Of a stretch of 64,000 nt of DNA, positions 37,814-47,490 are shown in pieces. Made by a program: the position numbers and the translations under genes. Location of the stretch: the NCBI GenBank assembly GCA_017860455.1, contig JAGDMF010000010.1, positions 40,223 to 104,222 on the forward strand, written 5' to 3'. The number at the start of each line of letters is the position of its first letter. Within the stretch, counting starts at the first letter, position 1. The stretch is from Bacteroidota bacterium (GTDB lineage Bacteria > Bacteroidota > Bacteroidia > Bacteroidales > WCHB1-69). The notes below the pieces were generated by a model, which did not search any database, was not told the DNA's origin, and worked only from the letters and a program-made list of their open reading frames with translations.

Positions 37814-40099
37814 CTATCGACGGTTTTTAAAATAGAGTTCCAGATTTTCGCAGGAGGATAAATCATCGTAATATTCAGGAAATATTTTTTTTAGTTTTTT
37901 ATATTTCCTTTCAGGATCAGTAACATACTCTTCCATTCTCAAACAGAGCGCTTTAAAAGGTTTTGTTTTGGCATGCAGATAAGCTAAATGGTAAAAATGT
38001 TGTGCTAATGTTCCATTTCGGTATTCCTCCTCATCAATATAGGAGTCCCGACTCTCATCTTCATAGTTAGAGGTAGATTGAAACCGGCGCATCATCCATG
38101 AGTTTCCGTATTGAGACATGTTATAATAGCAATTAGCAACCAAAAAGTAATAGTAATCTCTGTTTTCAGACTTGGGATTGTTGGCTATTTCAATATATTT
38201 GATTAGGTGTTTGATTACGGATAACTTTGTTACAAAATATTTTTCTTCATGTGGAATAAAAGATTTAGTGTATTTAATATCATAAAAAGGGTTTTGTTCA
38301 AAATTATACGAATCACCAAAACGATCTCTTTCCCAGGGATTGTAATTATCTTCCCAATATTGATTTTCTAAAGATTCAAATATTTTTAATGCATCATATA
38401 ACCGGTTTTCTCTGATAAATTTGGTGCCCAGCAGATCGGTCAGATATTTTTTATCCATTATTAAAGTGCTGTAAATAATTTTGTCAAAATCGTCTTCTAT
38501 CGGTTTGTTTAGTTTCGTTACCATTTTTTGAAGTTCATCTGCACTGTAAACAAAATCCAGATAATCAAAATAGTCGTAAAAATAGACCAAATTTCCTGAC
38601 TTTTGTGATCTATTTCCTCTCCAGATAACATTTTTAACACTTAACCCATCATAATACTCATATAAATAGTAATAATTTTTCATATTGGTATTCTGATAAG
38701 CGATCAAAGCTATCCCATCAGAAAGATTGTCCAGATACTCCAACTCTCTGCCTATTGAAAACATAAACTGGGGTTCATTGATATATTTTAAGATGATCGG
38801 TTTTACCTGATCCTTGATGATAGCTTTCCCTTTTTCCTGATCGGAAATCAAACACAACGCCTTGATTTTTTCTACAATGGCAATCGCTTTTTCTTTAGAA
38901 TAGATTTTTTCAAAATCACGAATTTTAGTTAGGCAGGTTTTGTAATTTCTGGTAATAAACAATAATTGAATTTCAGCAGCTTTCCATAGGGGTACATCCT
39001 TTATTTTAGTGTTATCCACAGAAGAAACAAAATCAAGAAGTTTTTGAGCATAGCGTCTGTCTTTTTCAGATCGTTCTCTTAATAAATCGGTAGAAAGGCG
39101 ATTATTGATATCGTCATTCCACCAGATTTTAGAGGCAGTTGTTGATGGGCTGTAGTTTGTATAGTAAGGGGTAAATACCCAGTCCTCAATTTTATTGATT
39201 TCCCGAAACAACAAAAAATCTAATATTCTTAATTGATGGCTGTTTTCATAAATTTTGATCAGATAATCTAAGTTTGGAGCTAATCTTTGTACCGATGCAA
39301 AAGCGTAGAGAAGTGCTTTATCAGATGAATTTTTAGTTTTCGAAAGTGTTTGATTCAAATGAAATGATTCGTGAAAATGATAGTAGGTTGCATTTCTTTT
39401 CTCTTTTGAAAAAGCCATAATTTTTGCCAGATCCAGCTCATTATTGGGTTTTTCAAAACAGGAAAAATAGAGCGCCCAGTAGTACAAGTAATCTTTATTG
39501 CTTTTTGTAAAATAAGTGTTAAATAATTCTTTAATTAGTTTAGGATTTTCATTATAAAAGGCTGTTCGAATCGTTAAAAAAGCGTATTTTCTTTTCAACC
39601 AACCGATCTTTTCATGTTCCAGTTTTTGAGTCAATTCTTTGATAAATGCATCATATTTTAATTTTAAATGAACATCTTTTTCCCAGGGATCCTCCACTTC
39701 AAAACTATTAAAATCTTCACATTTTTTGGCCATTTTTAAGTACTCTATCACTTCCAAATGTTTGTTTTTATATAAATATTGTAGAAAAAGATTGGAAGAT
39801 TGCTCATGAATATCACTATATTTTAAATGATTCAAACATTGATTTATGTCTTCAATCGCTACTTTATTATGCGTAAACTGATACCAGTCATATACATTGG
39901 ATTCATATTGGTTTTCATATTCAGTATAAAAACCAAATAGATCAGCATTATAATAAAAATTTTCAAAATCCTGATAGTCAAAATATTCAGGTAGAAAAAG
40001 AGAATACCTCAATTGTTCCCCATAAGGTTCAAAACCACAAGGGAAAACCTTTATGAAACTACTCAGTAAAACGATTATAAAAACCGGAAATCTCTTCAT
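37814..40099 (-). CDS. Large helical hypothetical secreted protein, 761 aa
   Basis: Signal peptide then CGFEPYGEQLRYSLFLPEYF; repeated helical segments; no recognised catalytic motif. Confidence 0.7.
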   Translation of the reverse strand: MKRFPVFIIVLLSSFIKVFPCGFEPYGEQLRYSLFLPEYFDYQDFENFYYNADLFGFYTEYENQYESNVYDWYQFTHNKVAIEDINQCLNHLKYSDIHEQSSNLFLQYLYKNKHLEVIEYLKMAKKCEDFNSFEVEDPWEKDVHLKLKYDAFIKELTQKLEHEKIGWLKRKYAFLTIRTAFYNENPKLIKELFNTYFTKSNKDYLYYWALYFSCFEKPNNELDLAKIMAFSKEKRNATYYHFHESFHLNQTLSKTKNSSDKALLYAFASVQRLAPNLDYLIKIYENSHQLRILDFLLFREINKIEDWVFTPYYTNYSPSTTASKIWWNDDINNRLSTDLLRERSEKDRRYAQKLLDFVSSVDNTKIKDVPLWKAAEIQLLFITRNYKTCLTKIRDFEKIYSKEKAIAIVEKIKALCLISDQEKGKAIIKDQVKPIILKYINEPQFMFSIGRELEYLDNLSDGIALIAYQNTNMKNYYYLYEYYDGLSVKNVIWRGNRSQKSGNLVYFYDYFDYLDFVYSADELQKMVTKLNKPIEDDFDKIIYSTLIMDKKYLTDLLGTKFIRENRLYDALKIFESLENQYWEDNYNPWERDRFGDSYNFEQNPFYDIKYTKSFIPHEEKYFVTKLSVIKHLIKYIEIANNPKSENRDYYYFLVANCYYNMSQYGNSWMMRRFQSTSNYEDESRDSYIDEEEYRNGTLAQHFYHLAYLHAKTKPFKALCLRMEEYVTDPERKYKKLKKIFPEYYDDLSSCENLELYFKNRR

Positions 40100-41111
40100 G
40101 ACTATATTGTTTAAAGGTATTGTCGTCTAAATCAAATAAACTGATGGTTGTATTTTTATCTAAAGAAACCATTTTTTTAATCCAATCGATAGCCTGATTA
40201 ATGGTTTCAGCAGAAACCTCTTCACATTTCAGCTGATCTCCCATTTTAAAATACTCATAATTGATAACGGTATCTCTTTCCACTAAATACCAAAAAGGTT
40301 TCACTTGTTTGGTAAAAGTTTTGATCTCTTTAGGTGAATATTTTATTAATTTTACAAATCTATTATTTTGATACATCTGAGTCCAGTAAAAGGTAGGCAA
40401 AGCAATATCCAAATGGAGAGGATACGATCTTTTCTTATCCAGATATTTTTTCAGTTCCGGAATATCAAGAATGGAGTTTTTGTTATGTTCGGATAAAGGT
40501 TTAATAAGATTATAACACATTAGCATGGCTTTATCCACAGGTGGAACACCCATACTTTTCGGATATTTATAAGCATACAATCTTAAAGTACAGCTGATCT
40601 TTTTATGGGATAATTGTTTGATTTTTTTGAGTAAATAGAAGTATTGCTCTTTGGTTGATTTTGTCCAGTCACAATCAATTTGAATCTCTTTATAATCGAA
40701 TATTTTTTCTTTTTTATTATCGTAATAATCCGTATAATAGCTGTATTTTTCAATCAAATAAACAATATTATCGGCTAATTTATCGAGTGATTTTTCATCA
40801 TTATATTTAAAAATCTCATTTTTAATAAAAATGGTTGGAATCACCTCCAGGGAATCTTTTAGAAAATCTCTGTAATACCAGGGCTGATTTTTATTAAAAG
40901 GGTAATTTCCCATGGTTTCACTATAATCAATTTCAAAAAGTTTCATATAGATTTTTGAAATATTGTTTTTTTGCAGAAGATCCATATTTTCACGAGAAAC
41001 ATCAGGGTTTTTCCAGCAATAGAAAGCTCTTTCCACATGAATCACTTTGTCATTTTGGTTGCAGGAAACTAAAAGAAGTGATAAACAAAATAAAATCAGT
41101 GTTTTTTTCAT
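40059..41111 (-). CDS. Hypothetical lipoprotein, possible TIM-barrel (DUF3142-like)
   Basis: Lipobox-like LLLVSCNQ; KEIQIDCDWTKSTKEQYFYLLKKIKQ; overlaps the downstream gene by 41 nt. Confidence 0.65.
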   Translation of the reverse strand: MKKTLILFCLSLLLVSCNQNDKVIHVERAFYCWKNPDVSRENMDLLQKNNISKIYMKLFEIDYSETMGNYPFNKNQPWYYRDFLKDSLEVIPTIFIKNEIFKYNDEKSLDKLADNIVYLIEKYSYYTDYYDNKKEKIFDYKEIQIDCDWTKSTKEQYFYLLKKIKQLSHKKISCTLRLYAYKYPKSMGVPPVDKAMLMCYNLIKPLSEHNKNSILDIPELKKYLDKKRSYPLHLDIALPTFYWTQMYQNNRFVKLIKYSPKEIKTFTKQVKPFWYLVERDTVINYEYFKMGDQLKCEEVSAETINQAIDWIKKMVSLDKNTTISLFDLDDNTFKQYSHEEISGFYNRFTE

Positions 41112-41129
41112 AATTCCATTTTTTTATGA

Positions 41130-41792
41130 TTATTTTGCAAACTCCTGAAGAGAACGCCAACCGTTCCAGTTTTTTTCCAGAATCATCTCCTTTCGATGTT
41201 CCAGTTCTTGAAGTGTATTCTCTTTATTGCTCAAAAAGGGATTACAGGTTCCCTTTTCAGTGACGATATCAATCGCCTTTTGATTCGCATCGAGCGCTTC
41301 CTGAGTTTTATCACTGCAATACAGAAACCAACTATACTTATCCCAGAGACCATAAGCGCAAGGATTGGAATCTTCAGACATATAACGAGCATTTTTAATA
41401 TAGAAAATCTGGTCCCCTTTAACAAACACTAAAACACTAGAAAGTGTGAGTAAAACGATTACTATATAATGGATCCATTTTAAACGTGTTTTTGATGAAA
41501 TAAGAAAAATAAAAGTCAGACCAGAGCACCCCAATGCACTCCAAAACCATAAATAGGAGAAGGGGAGGAAAACCAATCGGAAAGTCACATAAATAGTGAA
41601 TAATGTGATCACCAGATAGGCTGTTTTTTCAGAATTTGAAGTAGTGTTGGGAATAAAAAAAAACAATCCAAAATGGATTAGTAAAAGAAGAGATCCAAAC
41701 AGCAGCATGATGTCACTTCCGGGCCAGTGCATTAATTGAAAAAACATGCCCAAGCCATAGAAAATCCAGGAAATAATGTAAAAGTTTTTCAT
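41130..41792 (-). CDS. Hypothetical polytopic membrane protein with C-terminal TPR-like helix
   Basis: Five or so hydrophobic segments, then SWFLYCSDKTQEALDANQKAIDIV. Confidence 0.6.
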   Translation of the reverse strand: MKNFYIISWIFYGLGMFFQLMHWPGSDIMLLFGSLLLLIHFGLFFFIPNTTSNSEKTAYLVITLFTIYVTFRLVFLPFSYLWFWSALGCSGLTFIFLISSKTRLKWIHYIVIVLLTLSSVLVFVKGDQIFYIKNARYMSEDSNPCAYGLWDKYSWFLYCSDKTQEALDANQKAIDIVTEKGTCNPFLSNKENTLQELEHRKEMILEKNWNGWRSLQEFAK

Positions 41793-42049
41793 TTTATTTA
41801 ATTTTTTATTAATAACGACAAAAGTAATAAAAAAGTGTGATCAGAAAGCTCGAGAATAACAGATTGGTGATGGGTGACAGGAGACTGGAGAAGTTCAACG
41901 TTAAACGTTCGCCGACTGCAGTCTAAAAAATATGTTAAAATCAGGCAACTCAGATAAGTTTTTTACCCGTAAAACCCGTGCTATTCTTAACATTTCTAAA
42001 TAATTGATAAAATCGTTGAATTGGAGTGGCTCACCTCGACAATTTTTAC

Positions 42050-42057
42050 TATTTTTG
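42050..42057 (+). promoter_or_regulatory. Bacteroidota -7 promoter element TATTTTTG upstream of apt
   Basis: TAnnTTTG 24 nt upstream of ATG at 42081. Confidence 0.5.
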
Positions 42058-42080
42058 CGGGCAATATTGATATTATTGTA

Positions 42081-42593
42081 ATGATAGATATAAACAAAAT
42101 TAGGGTTGTCCCCGATTTCCCTACGCCTGGTATTCAATTTTTCGACATTACCACCATTCTGAATGATGCCACTGAATACCAAAACGTATTCCAGGAGCTC
42201 TTGCAAAAAGCACAAATCTATAAACCTGATGTAATTATCGGATTAGAAGCCCGTGGGTACTATTTTGCGCCTGCTTTGGCTTTGGAGATGGGATTGCCTT
42301 TTGTTCCTATTAGAAAAAAAGGAAAACTTCCTTTTCATACTTTTACAGAATCTTACGACTTAGAATATGGATCTGCATCTATTGAGATACATCAGGATGC
42401 TTTTCCGAAACATCAAAAAGTGCTCCTTTTTGATGATATTCTGGCAACCGGCGGAACTGCTCAAGCTGCAGTTAAACTGATTCAGAAATTTGATCCGGAT
42501 TCGATACAGGCACTCTTTTTAATGGAACTCTCTTTCCTGAATGGTCGGGAAAAGTTACAAAACATCGCTATTGAATCTCTTTTAATCGTATAA
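42081..42593 (+). CDS. apt: Adenine phosphoribosyltransferase
   Basis: VPDFPTPGIQFFDITTIL; VIIGLEARGYYFAPALALEMGLPFVPIRKKGKLP; VLLFDDILATGGTAQAA. Confidence 0.96.
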   Translation: MIDINKIRVVPDFPTPGIQFFDITTILNDATEYQNVFQELLQKAQIYKPDVIIGLEARGYYFAPALALEMGLPFVPIRKKGKLPFHTFTESYDLEYGSASIEIHQDAFPKHQKVLLFDDILATGGTAQAAVKLIQKFDPDSIQALFLMELSFLNGREKLQNIAIESLLIV

Positions 42594-42622
42594 ATATTTT
42601 AAAAATCTATAAAAATTATATT

Positions 42623-43648
42623 ATGAAAAACATTGATTGGAAAAGTCTGGTTTTTGGTTATGTCAAAACCGATTATAACATTCGCTGCTATTACAAAAAC
42701 GGTAGCTGGGGACAACTGGAAGTGAGTTCATCTGAAATGGTTAGCATTCACATGGCTGCTACCGGACTTCACTACGGACAAGAAGCTTTTGAGGGATTAA
42801 AAGCGTATCGTGGCAAAGATGGGAAAGTTCGTTTATTCCGTTGGGAAGAAAACTGGAAACGAATGAATCGTTCTGCTGATGGTATTTTAATGCAACCTGT
42901 TCCAAAAGAAATTTTTGAAGCAGCCTGTATGAAAGTGATTGAACTCAATAGTGAGTTTATTCCTCCTTACGGAACCGGTGGTTCTCTTTATCTTCGTCCT
43001 TTACTTTTTGGTTCTGGTCCTAAAGTGGGTGTTAGTCCTGCAGATGAATATCTTTTTATGGTATTTGTTTCTCCTGTTGGACCTTACTTTAAAGAAGGTT
43101 TTAAACCTGTAAAAATGCAAATCGTTCGTGATTTTGACCGTGCCGCTCCAATGGGAACAGGCCATATTAAAGTGGGTGGAAACTATGCTGCAAGTCTAAA
43201 AGCTGGCGAGAGAGCTCATAAAGAGGGTTTCTCTGCTTCCATTTTTGCTGATTCAAAAACCAAACAATATATCGATGAAGCTGGCCCTGCTAACTTTTTC
43301 GGTATTAAAGACGGAAAATATATTACACCTGATTCAGGATCAATACTTCCTTCCATTACAAATATGAGTCTTCGTGAAATCGCTGAAGATCTTGGATTGG
43401 TTGTTGAAAGAAGACATGTTGCCATTGCTGAAATTCCCGGATTTGAAGAAGCAGGAGCTTGCGGTACTGCTGCTATCATTTCTCCTATTGGAATGATTCA
43501 GGATAGAGAATCAGGGGAAGAGTTTATCCTTTCTAAAAATGGAGAAGCCGGTCCTTGGTGTACTAAATTGTATAACTACTTAACCGGCGTTCAATACGGT
43601 GAAGTGGAAGATAAATTTAACTGGTGTACAATAGTAGATAACGTTTAG
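42623..43648 (+). CDS. ilvE: Branched-chain amino acid aminotransferase
   Basis: LHYGQEAFEGLKAYRGKDGKVRLFRWEENWKRMNRSA; PMGTGHIKVGGNYAASLKAGERAHKEG; EEAGACGTAAIISPIG. Confidence 0.96.
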   Translation: MKNIDWKSLVFGYVKTDYNIRCYYKNGSWGQLEVSSSEMVSIHMAATGLHYGQEAFEGLKAYRGKDGKVRLFRWEENWKRMNRSADGILMQPVPKEIFEAACMKVIELNSEFIPPYGTGGSLYLRPLLFGSGPKVGVSPADEYLFMVFVSPVGPYFKEGFKPVKMQIVRDFDRAAPMGTGHIKVGGNYAASLKAGERAHKEGFSASIFADSKTKQYIDEAGPANFFGIKDGKYITPDSGSILPSITNMSLREIAEDLGLVVERRHVAIAEIPGFEEAGACGTAAIISPIGMIQDRESGEEFILSKNGEAGPWCTKLYNYLTGVQYGEVEDKFNWCTIVDNV

Positions 43649-43659
43649 ACGTTATCTAC
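43634..43659. other. Perfect 11-bp hairpin centred on the ilvE stop codon
   Basis: GTAGATAACGT-ttag-ACGTTATCTAC. Confidence 0.9.
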
Positions 43660-43691
43660 TTTGCTATATTAATATTAAATAATAAACTATA

Positions 43692-45443
43692 ATGAAAACG
43701 AAATACTTCGTCCTTTCTTTTTTTGTCTTCTGTTGTGGCCTTTCTTATGGTCAAAATAGTACTTATCAAATTAATTACAATAAAATGAGTCAACTCCTTA
43801 GAGCTATTAATGAGCTCTATGTGGATACCGTAAATTTTAACGCCATTGTTGAAAATGCCACGGTAGAGATGTTAAAAGAGTTAGATCCTCATACCATCTA
43901 TATCCCGGTAAAAGATGTTCAACAAGCCAACGAACCACTTCAGGGTGCTTTTGATGGAATTGGAGTTACTTTTCAGCTGATTAAAGACACCATCAATGTG
44001 ATGGAAGTGATTGTAGGTGGTCCTTCTGATAAAGTTGGATTGATGGCCGGTGATAAAATTATTCAGGTTGATACTGCAGTTGCTTATGGAAAAGAGATTA
44101 ACAATCAATGGGTTATGACCCATTTGAGAGGGAAAAAAGGAACGAAAGTGGAGATTCATGTTAGAAGAGGAAATAATTCAGAGCCTTTGATTTTTACTAT
44201 TGTACGTGACAAAATCCCGATGAATAGTATTAACGTTTTCTTTATGGTGGATCAAAATACCGGCTATATCCGGTTGGAAAGATTTGCAGCCACTTCAAAA
44301 ACTGAATTTTCAGAAGCACTTCATAATCTTCAAAATCAAGGTATGAAAAATCTTATCTTTGACTTAAGAGGAAATGGAGGTGGCTATTTGAATACCGCAT
44401 TTGAGATAGCTGATGAGTTTATCGAAAATGAACGGGTTATTGTTTATACAGATAATTTCCGTAAAACCGGTGAAAATCTGTTAGCTACGAAAATTGGAGA
44501 TTTTGAAAAAGGAAAACTGATCATTTTGGTAGATGAGGGTTCAGCTTCAGCCAGTGAAATCGTTTCCGGTGCTGTTCAGGATTGGGATAGAGGTTTGATT
44601 ATGGGTAGAAGAACTTTTGGAAAAGGATTGGTTCAAAAACCTTTGAATTTAGCAGATCAATCACAAGTTAGATTAACCATCTCCCGTTATTATACACCAA
44701 CAGGCAGATGCATCCAAAAACCTTATAATGATGGATTAGATAGCTATCTGGAAGATATTCAATATCGTTCACAACATGGTGAATTATATACGGCCGACAG
44801 TATCCATTTTCCTGATTCTTTGAAATATAAGACCCCTAACGGTAAAATTGTTTACGGTGGTGGTGGTATTATGCCCGATATTTTTATCCCTTTAGATACT
44901 ACAAAATACTCATCACTCTACGGAGAGATGTTCAGAAAAGGGGTTTTTAGCGGTTTTACTTTAGATTATATGAATTCAAATCGCGAGCTTCTTAAAGCAA
45001 AATATCCAACCATTCAAGATTTTAAAAAGAACTTTGTTGTCTCTGATGATCTTTTGAAACAAGTGATGGATTATGCTCATAAAGAGGGAGTTGAAGATAG
45101 TGTTCCGCTCTATTTTTCCAGAAGAGCAGAAATCTTTTTTAATGAAAAGAAAGAGCTTTTAGATTCATTATACAAAGATCCATCTTCAATACAATCGATG
45201 GAACAATTTAATAAAATGTTTGCAGACTATATGAATCAGTCCTACTCAGAATCTATGCAACTTAGAAATTTGGCTAAAATAAACGAGTTTATCAAAGAAG
45301 CCATCATGTTCGAATTTGCCAGAAATCTATTCTCTTATGGAGAAGCTTATCAAATTTTCTTATTAAGTGATGAAACATTTCTAAAGGCGGTTCAGGTTAT
45401 TAATGATGATAAAGTTTTTAAGAAATTTAAAGTGAGCAGATAA
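43692..45443 (+). CDS. S41 family C-terminal processing peptidase
   Basis: PDZ DGIGVTFQLIKDTINVMEVIVGGPSDKVGLMAGDKII; NLIFDLRGNGGGYLNTA; LVDEGSASASEIVSGAVQDWDRGLIMGRRTFGKGLVQ. Confidence 0.95.
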   Translation: MKTKYFVLSFFVFCCGLSYGQNSTYQINYNKMSQLLRAINELYVDTVNFNAIVENATVEMLKELDPHTIYIPVKDVQQANEPLQGAFDGIGVTFQLIKDTINVMEVIVGGPSDKVGLMAGDKIIQVDTAVAYGKEINNQWVMTHLRGKKGTKVEIHVRRGNNSEPLIFTIVRDKIPMNSINVFFMVDQNTGYIRLERFAATSKTEFSEALHNLQNQGMKNLIFDLRGNGGGYLNTAFEIADEFIENERVIVYTDNFRKTGENLLATKIGDFEKGKLIILVDEGSASASEIVSGAVQDWDRGLIMGRRTFGKGLVQKPLNLADQSQVRLTISRYYTPTGRCIQKPYNDGLDSYLEDIQYRSQHGELYTADSIHFPDSLKYKTPNGKIVYGGGGIMPDIFIPLDTTKYSSLYGEMFRKGVFSGFTLDYMNSNRELLKAKYPTIQDFKKNFVVSDDLLKQVMDYAHKEGVEDSVPLYFSRRAEIFFNEKKELLDSLYKDPSSIQSMEQFNKMFADYMNQSYSESMQLRNLAKINEFIKEAIMFEFARNLFSYGEAYQIFLLSDETFLKAVQVINDDKVFKKFKVSR

Positions 45444-47440
45444 TGATCTCTAAGAGAACAATAGATGAAATTCTATTGGTCGCTAAAATCGAAGAGGTGG
45501 TTGGCGACTTCGTTTCTCTGAAAAAAAGAGGGCAGAACTGGGTTGGTCTTTGCCCTTTCCATGAAGATAAAAATCCATCCATGTATGTCAGTCCCAGGTT
45601 GGGAATTTACAAGTGTTTTGTCTGTGATGCCGGGGGTAACGCAGTCCAGTTTTTAATGAATCATGAGAAGATCTCCTATCCGGAATCATTAAAAATTCTG
45701 GCAAAAAAATTTAATGTTACGATTGAAGAAGATGTTGATAAAACGCAGGATGAGATTGTAGCTGATTCTGAAAAAGAGAGCTTATTCATATTAAATCGCT
45801 TTGCGGAAAATTATTTTATTGAGCAACTTTTTGAAACAGAAGAGGGTAAAACCATTGGCCTAACTTATTTTAAAGAACGGGGACTTCATGAAAATATCAT
45901 TAAAAAATTCAAATTAGGATATTCTCCGGAAGGGTGGGATTCATTTCTCAATTTTGCCAAAAAAAATGGATACAAAGAGGATCATTTGATAAAAACAGGT
46001 CTTATAAAAAAAAGCGAACAGGGTCGTTTGTTTGATTTTTTTCACGGTAGAGTGATGTTTCCTATTCACAATACGTTAGGGAAAACGGTAGGTTTTGGTG
46101 GACGTACTTTAAAAACGGGAGAAAAAATATCTAAATATTTCAATTCTCCTGAAAGTGAAATTTACCACAAAAGCGATATTTTATATGGCTTTCATTTAGC
46201 CAAAAAAGCGATCAGAACACTTGATAATGTCTATTTGGTAGAGGGTTATACTGATGTTATTTCCATGCATGCTTCAGGAATTGAGAATGTGGTTGCTTCA
46301 TCAGGAACTGCTTTGACAAAAGGTCAGATTAAGCTTATAGCATCTCAAACCAAAAATATTACGGTTGTTTATGATGGCGATACAGCAGGTATTAAAGCCT
46401 CAATGAGGGGGATCGATTTGTTGTTGGAAAGCGGACTTAATGTTCATATAGTGGCACTCCCTGATGGAGAGGATCCAGATTCATTTGCACGCAAAAACGA
46501 AGATGCACAACTAAAATTGTTTTTGGAAGAAAACAGTGTCAGCTTTTTGATTTTTAAAGCTAAGGTTTTATCTAAAGAGGCGGGTAAAGATCCCATGAAA
46601 CGCGCGGACATGGTAAATGAGATCATTAATAATATAGCCGAAATACCTGAAGTGATTGCACGGGCCATGTTTGTTAAAGAGTGCTCTCAACTTTTTGAAT
46701 TACCGGAAGAAACACTCAATATCCAGTTGCGAAAAGCAGTTTGGAAAAAGATGAATCAAAATAAAGCAGATTCTAAAGATCCAAATAATTCAGAGACTTC
46801 CTCTATAGAATCAGTTGCAACCAATGATTCATTTAAACTTCCCACTACTGTAGAATCCAGGTATGATGCTGTAGATGCCATGGAAGAAAAGATTATTCTT
46901 CTAATTCTGAAATATGGAATGTTTGAAATTGATATTGAAAAACAGGATAATGAAGGTGTTTATTATGATCAAATAAGGATTGATCAATATCTTTTTGATG
47001 AGTTTCATGACCAACAGATTAAATTTAAAAATCCGCTATATCAGGATATTTTCTTCGAGTATGCCGAAATTGCAAAAGTTGCAGAAAATCAGGATAAGAT
47101 AAAAAATTATTTTTCTTCCCATTCCAATACGGATATTTCCAATTTTTGCATCAAACATTTGATCAAAGAGGATCCGGATTATAGCCATTTATGGGAATCT
47201 AAATTTGAAATTATTACCAGATCAGTAAGAAATAATATCAACAAATTAAACAATAAGGTAGAGTCCACCATAAATAGTTTTAAATTAAGAAAACTAGAGG
47301 ATTATAGAGAGCTAATATTTCTTGTTTTAAAAGAGGAGTGTCCTGAAGAATTACTTCCTTCTGTTTCGAATAAATTAAGTCAGTTGAATACGAGGAGGGA
47401 AGAGATCGCAAAATTGCTAGGAATTGTAATTACAAAATAA
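45443..47440 (+). CDS. dnaG: DNA primase
   Basis: Zinc finger CPFHEDKNPSMYVSPRLGIYKCFVC; GRVMFPIHNTLGKTVGFGGR; YLVEGYTDVISMH; VYDGDTAGIKAS. Confidence 0.97.
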   Translation: MISKRTIDEILLVAKIEEVVGDFVSLKKRGQNWVGLCPFHEDKNPSMYVSPRLGIYKCFVCDAGGNAVQFLMNHEKISYPESLKILAKKFNVTIEEDVDKTQDEIVADSEKESLFILNRFAENYFIEQLFETEEGKTIGLTYFKERGLHENIIKKFKLGYSPEGWDSFLNFAKKNGYKEDHLIKTGLIKKSEQGRLFDFFHGRVMFPIHNTLGKTVGFGGRTLKTGEKISKYFNSPESEIYHKSDILYGFHLAKKAIRTLDNVYLVEGYTDVISMHASGIENVVASSGTALTKGQIKLIASQTKNITVVYDGDTAGIKASMRGIDLLLESGLNVHIVALPDGEDPDSFARKNEDAQLKLFLEENSVSFLIFKAKVLSKEAGKDPMKRADMVNEIINNIAEIPEVIARAMFVKECSQLFELPEETLNIQLRKAVWKKMNQNKADSKDPNNSETSSIESVATNDSFKLPTTVESRYDAVDAMEEKIILLILKYGMFEIDIEKQDNEGVYYDQIRIDQYLFDEFHDQQIKFKNPLYQDIFFEYAEIAKVAENQDKIKNYFSSHSNTDISNFCIKHLIKEDPDYSHLWESKFEIITRSVRNNINKLNNKVESTINSFKLRKLEDYRELIFLVLKEECPEELLPSVSNKLSQLNTRREEIAKLLGIVITK

Positions 47441-47470
47441 AAAAAAAGGCTGCCATAAGGCAGCCTTTTT
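47441..47470. terminator. Bidirectional rho-independent terminator between dnaG and adhesin gene
   Basis: AAAAAGGCTGCC-ataa-GGCAGCCTTTTT perfect inverted repeat between convergent genes. Confidence 0.92.
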
Positions 47471-47490
47471 AATAGGATTAAGATCTATTC

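Noticed and set aside
41901-42215. 104-aa minus-strand ORF over the apt start
   Set aside because: Antisense to apt coding sequence and promoter; no supporting motif.
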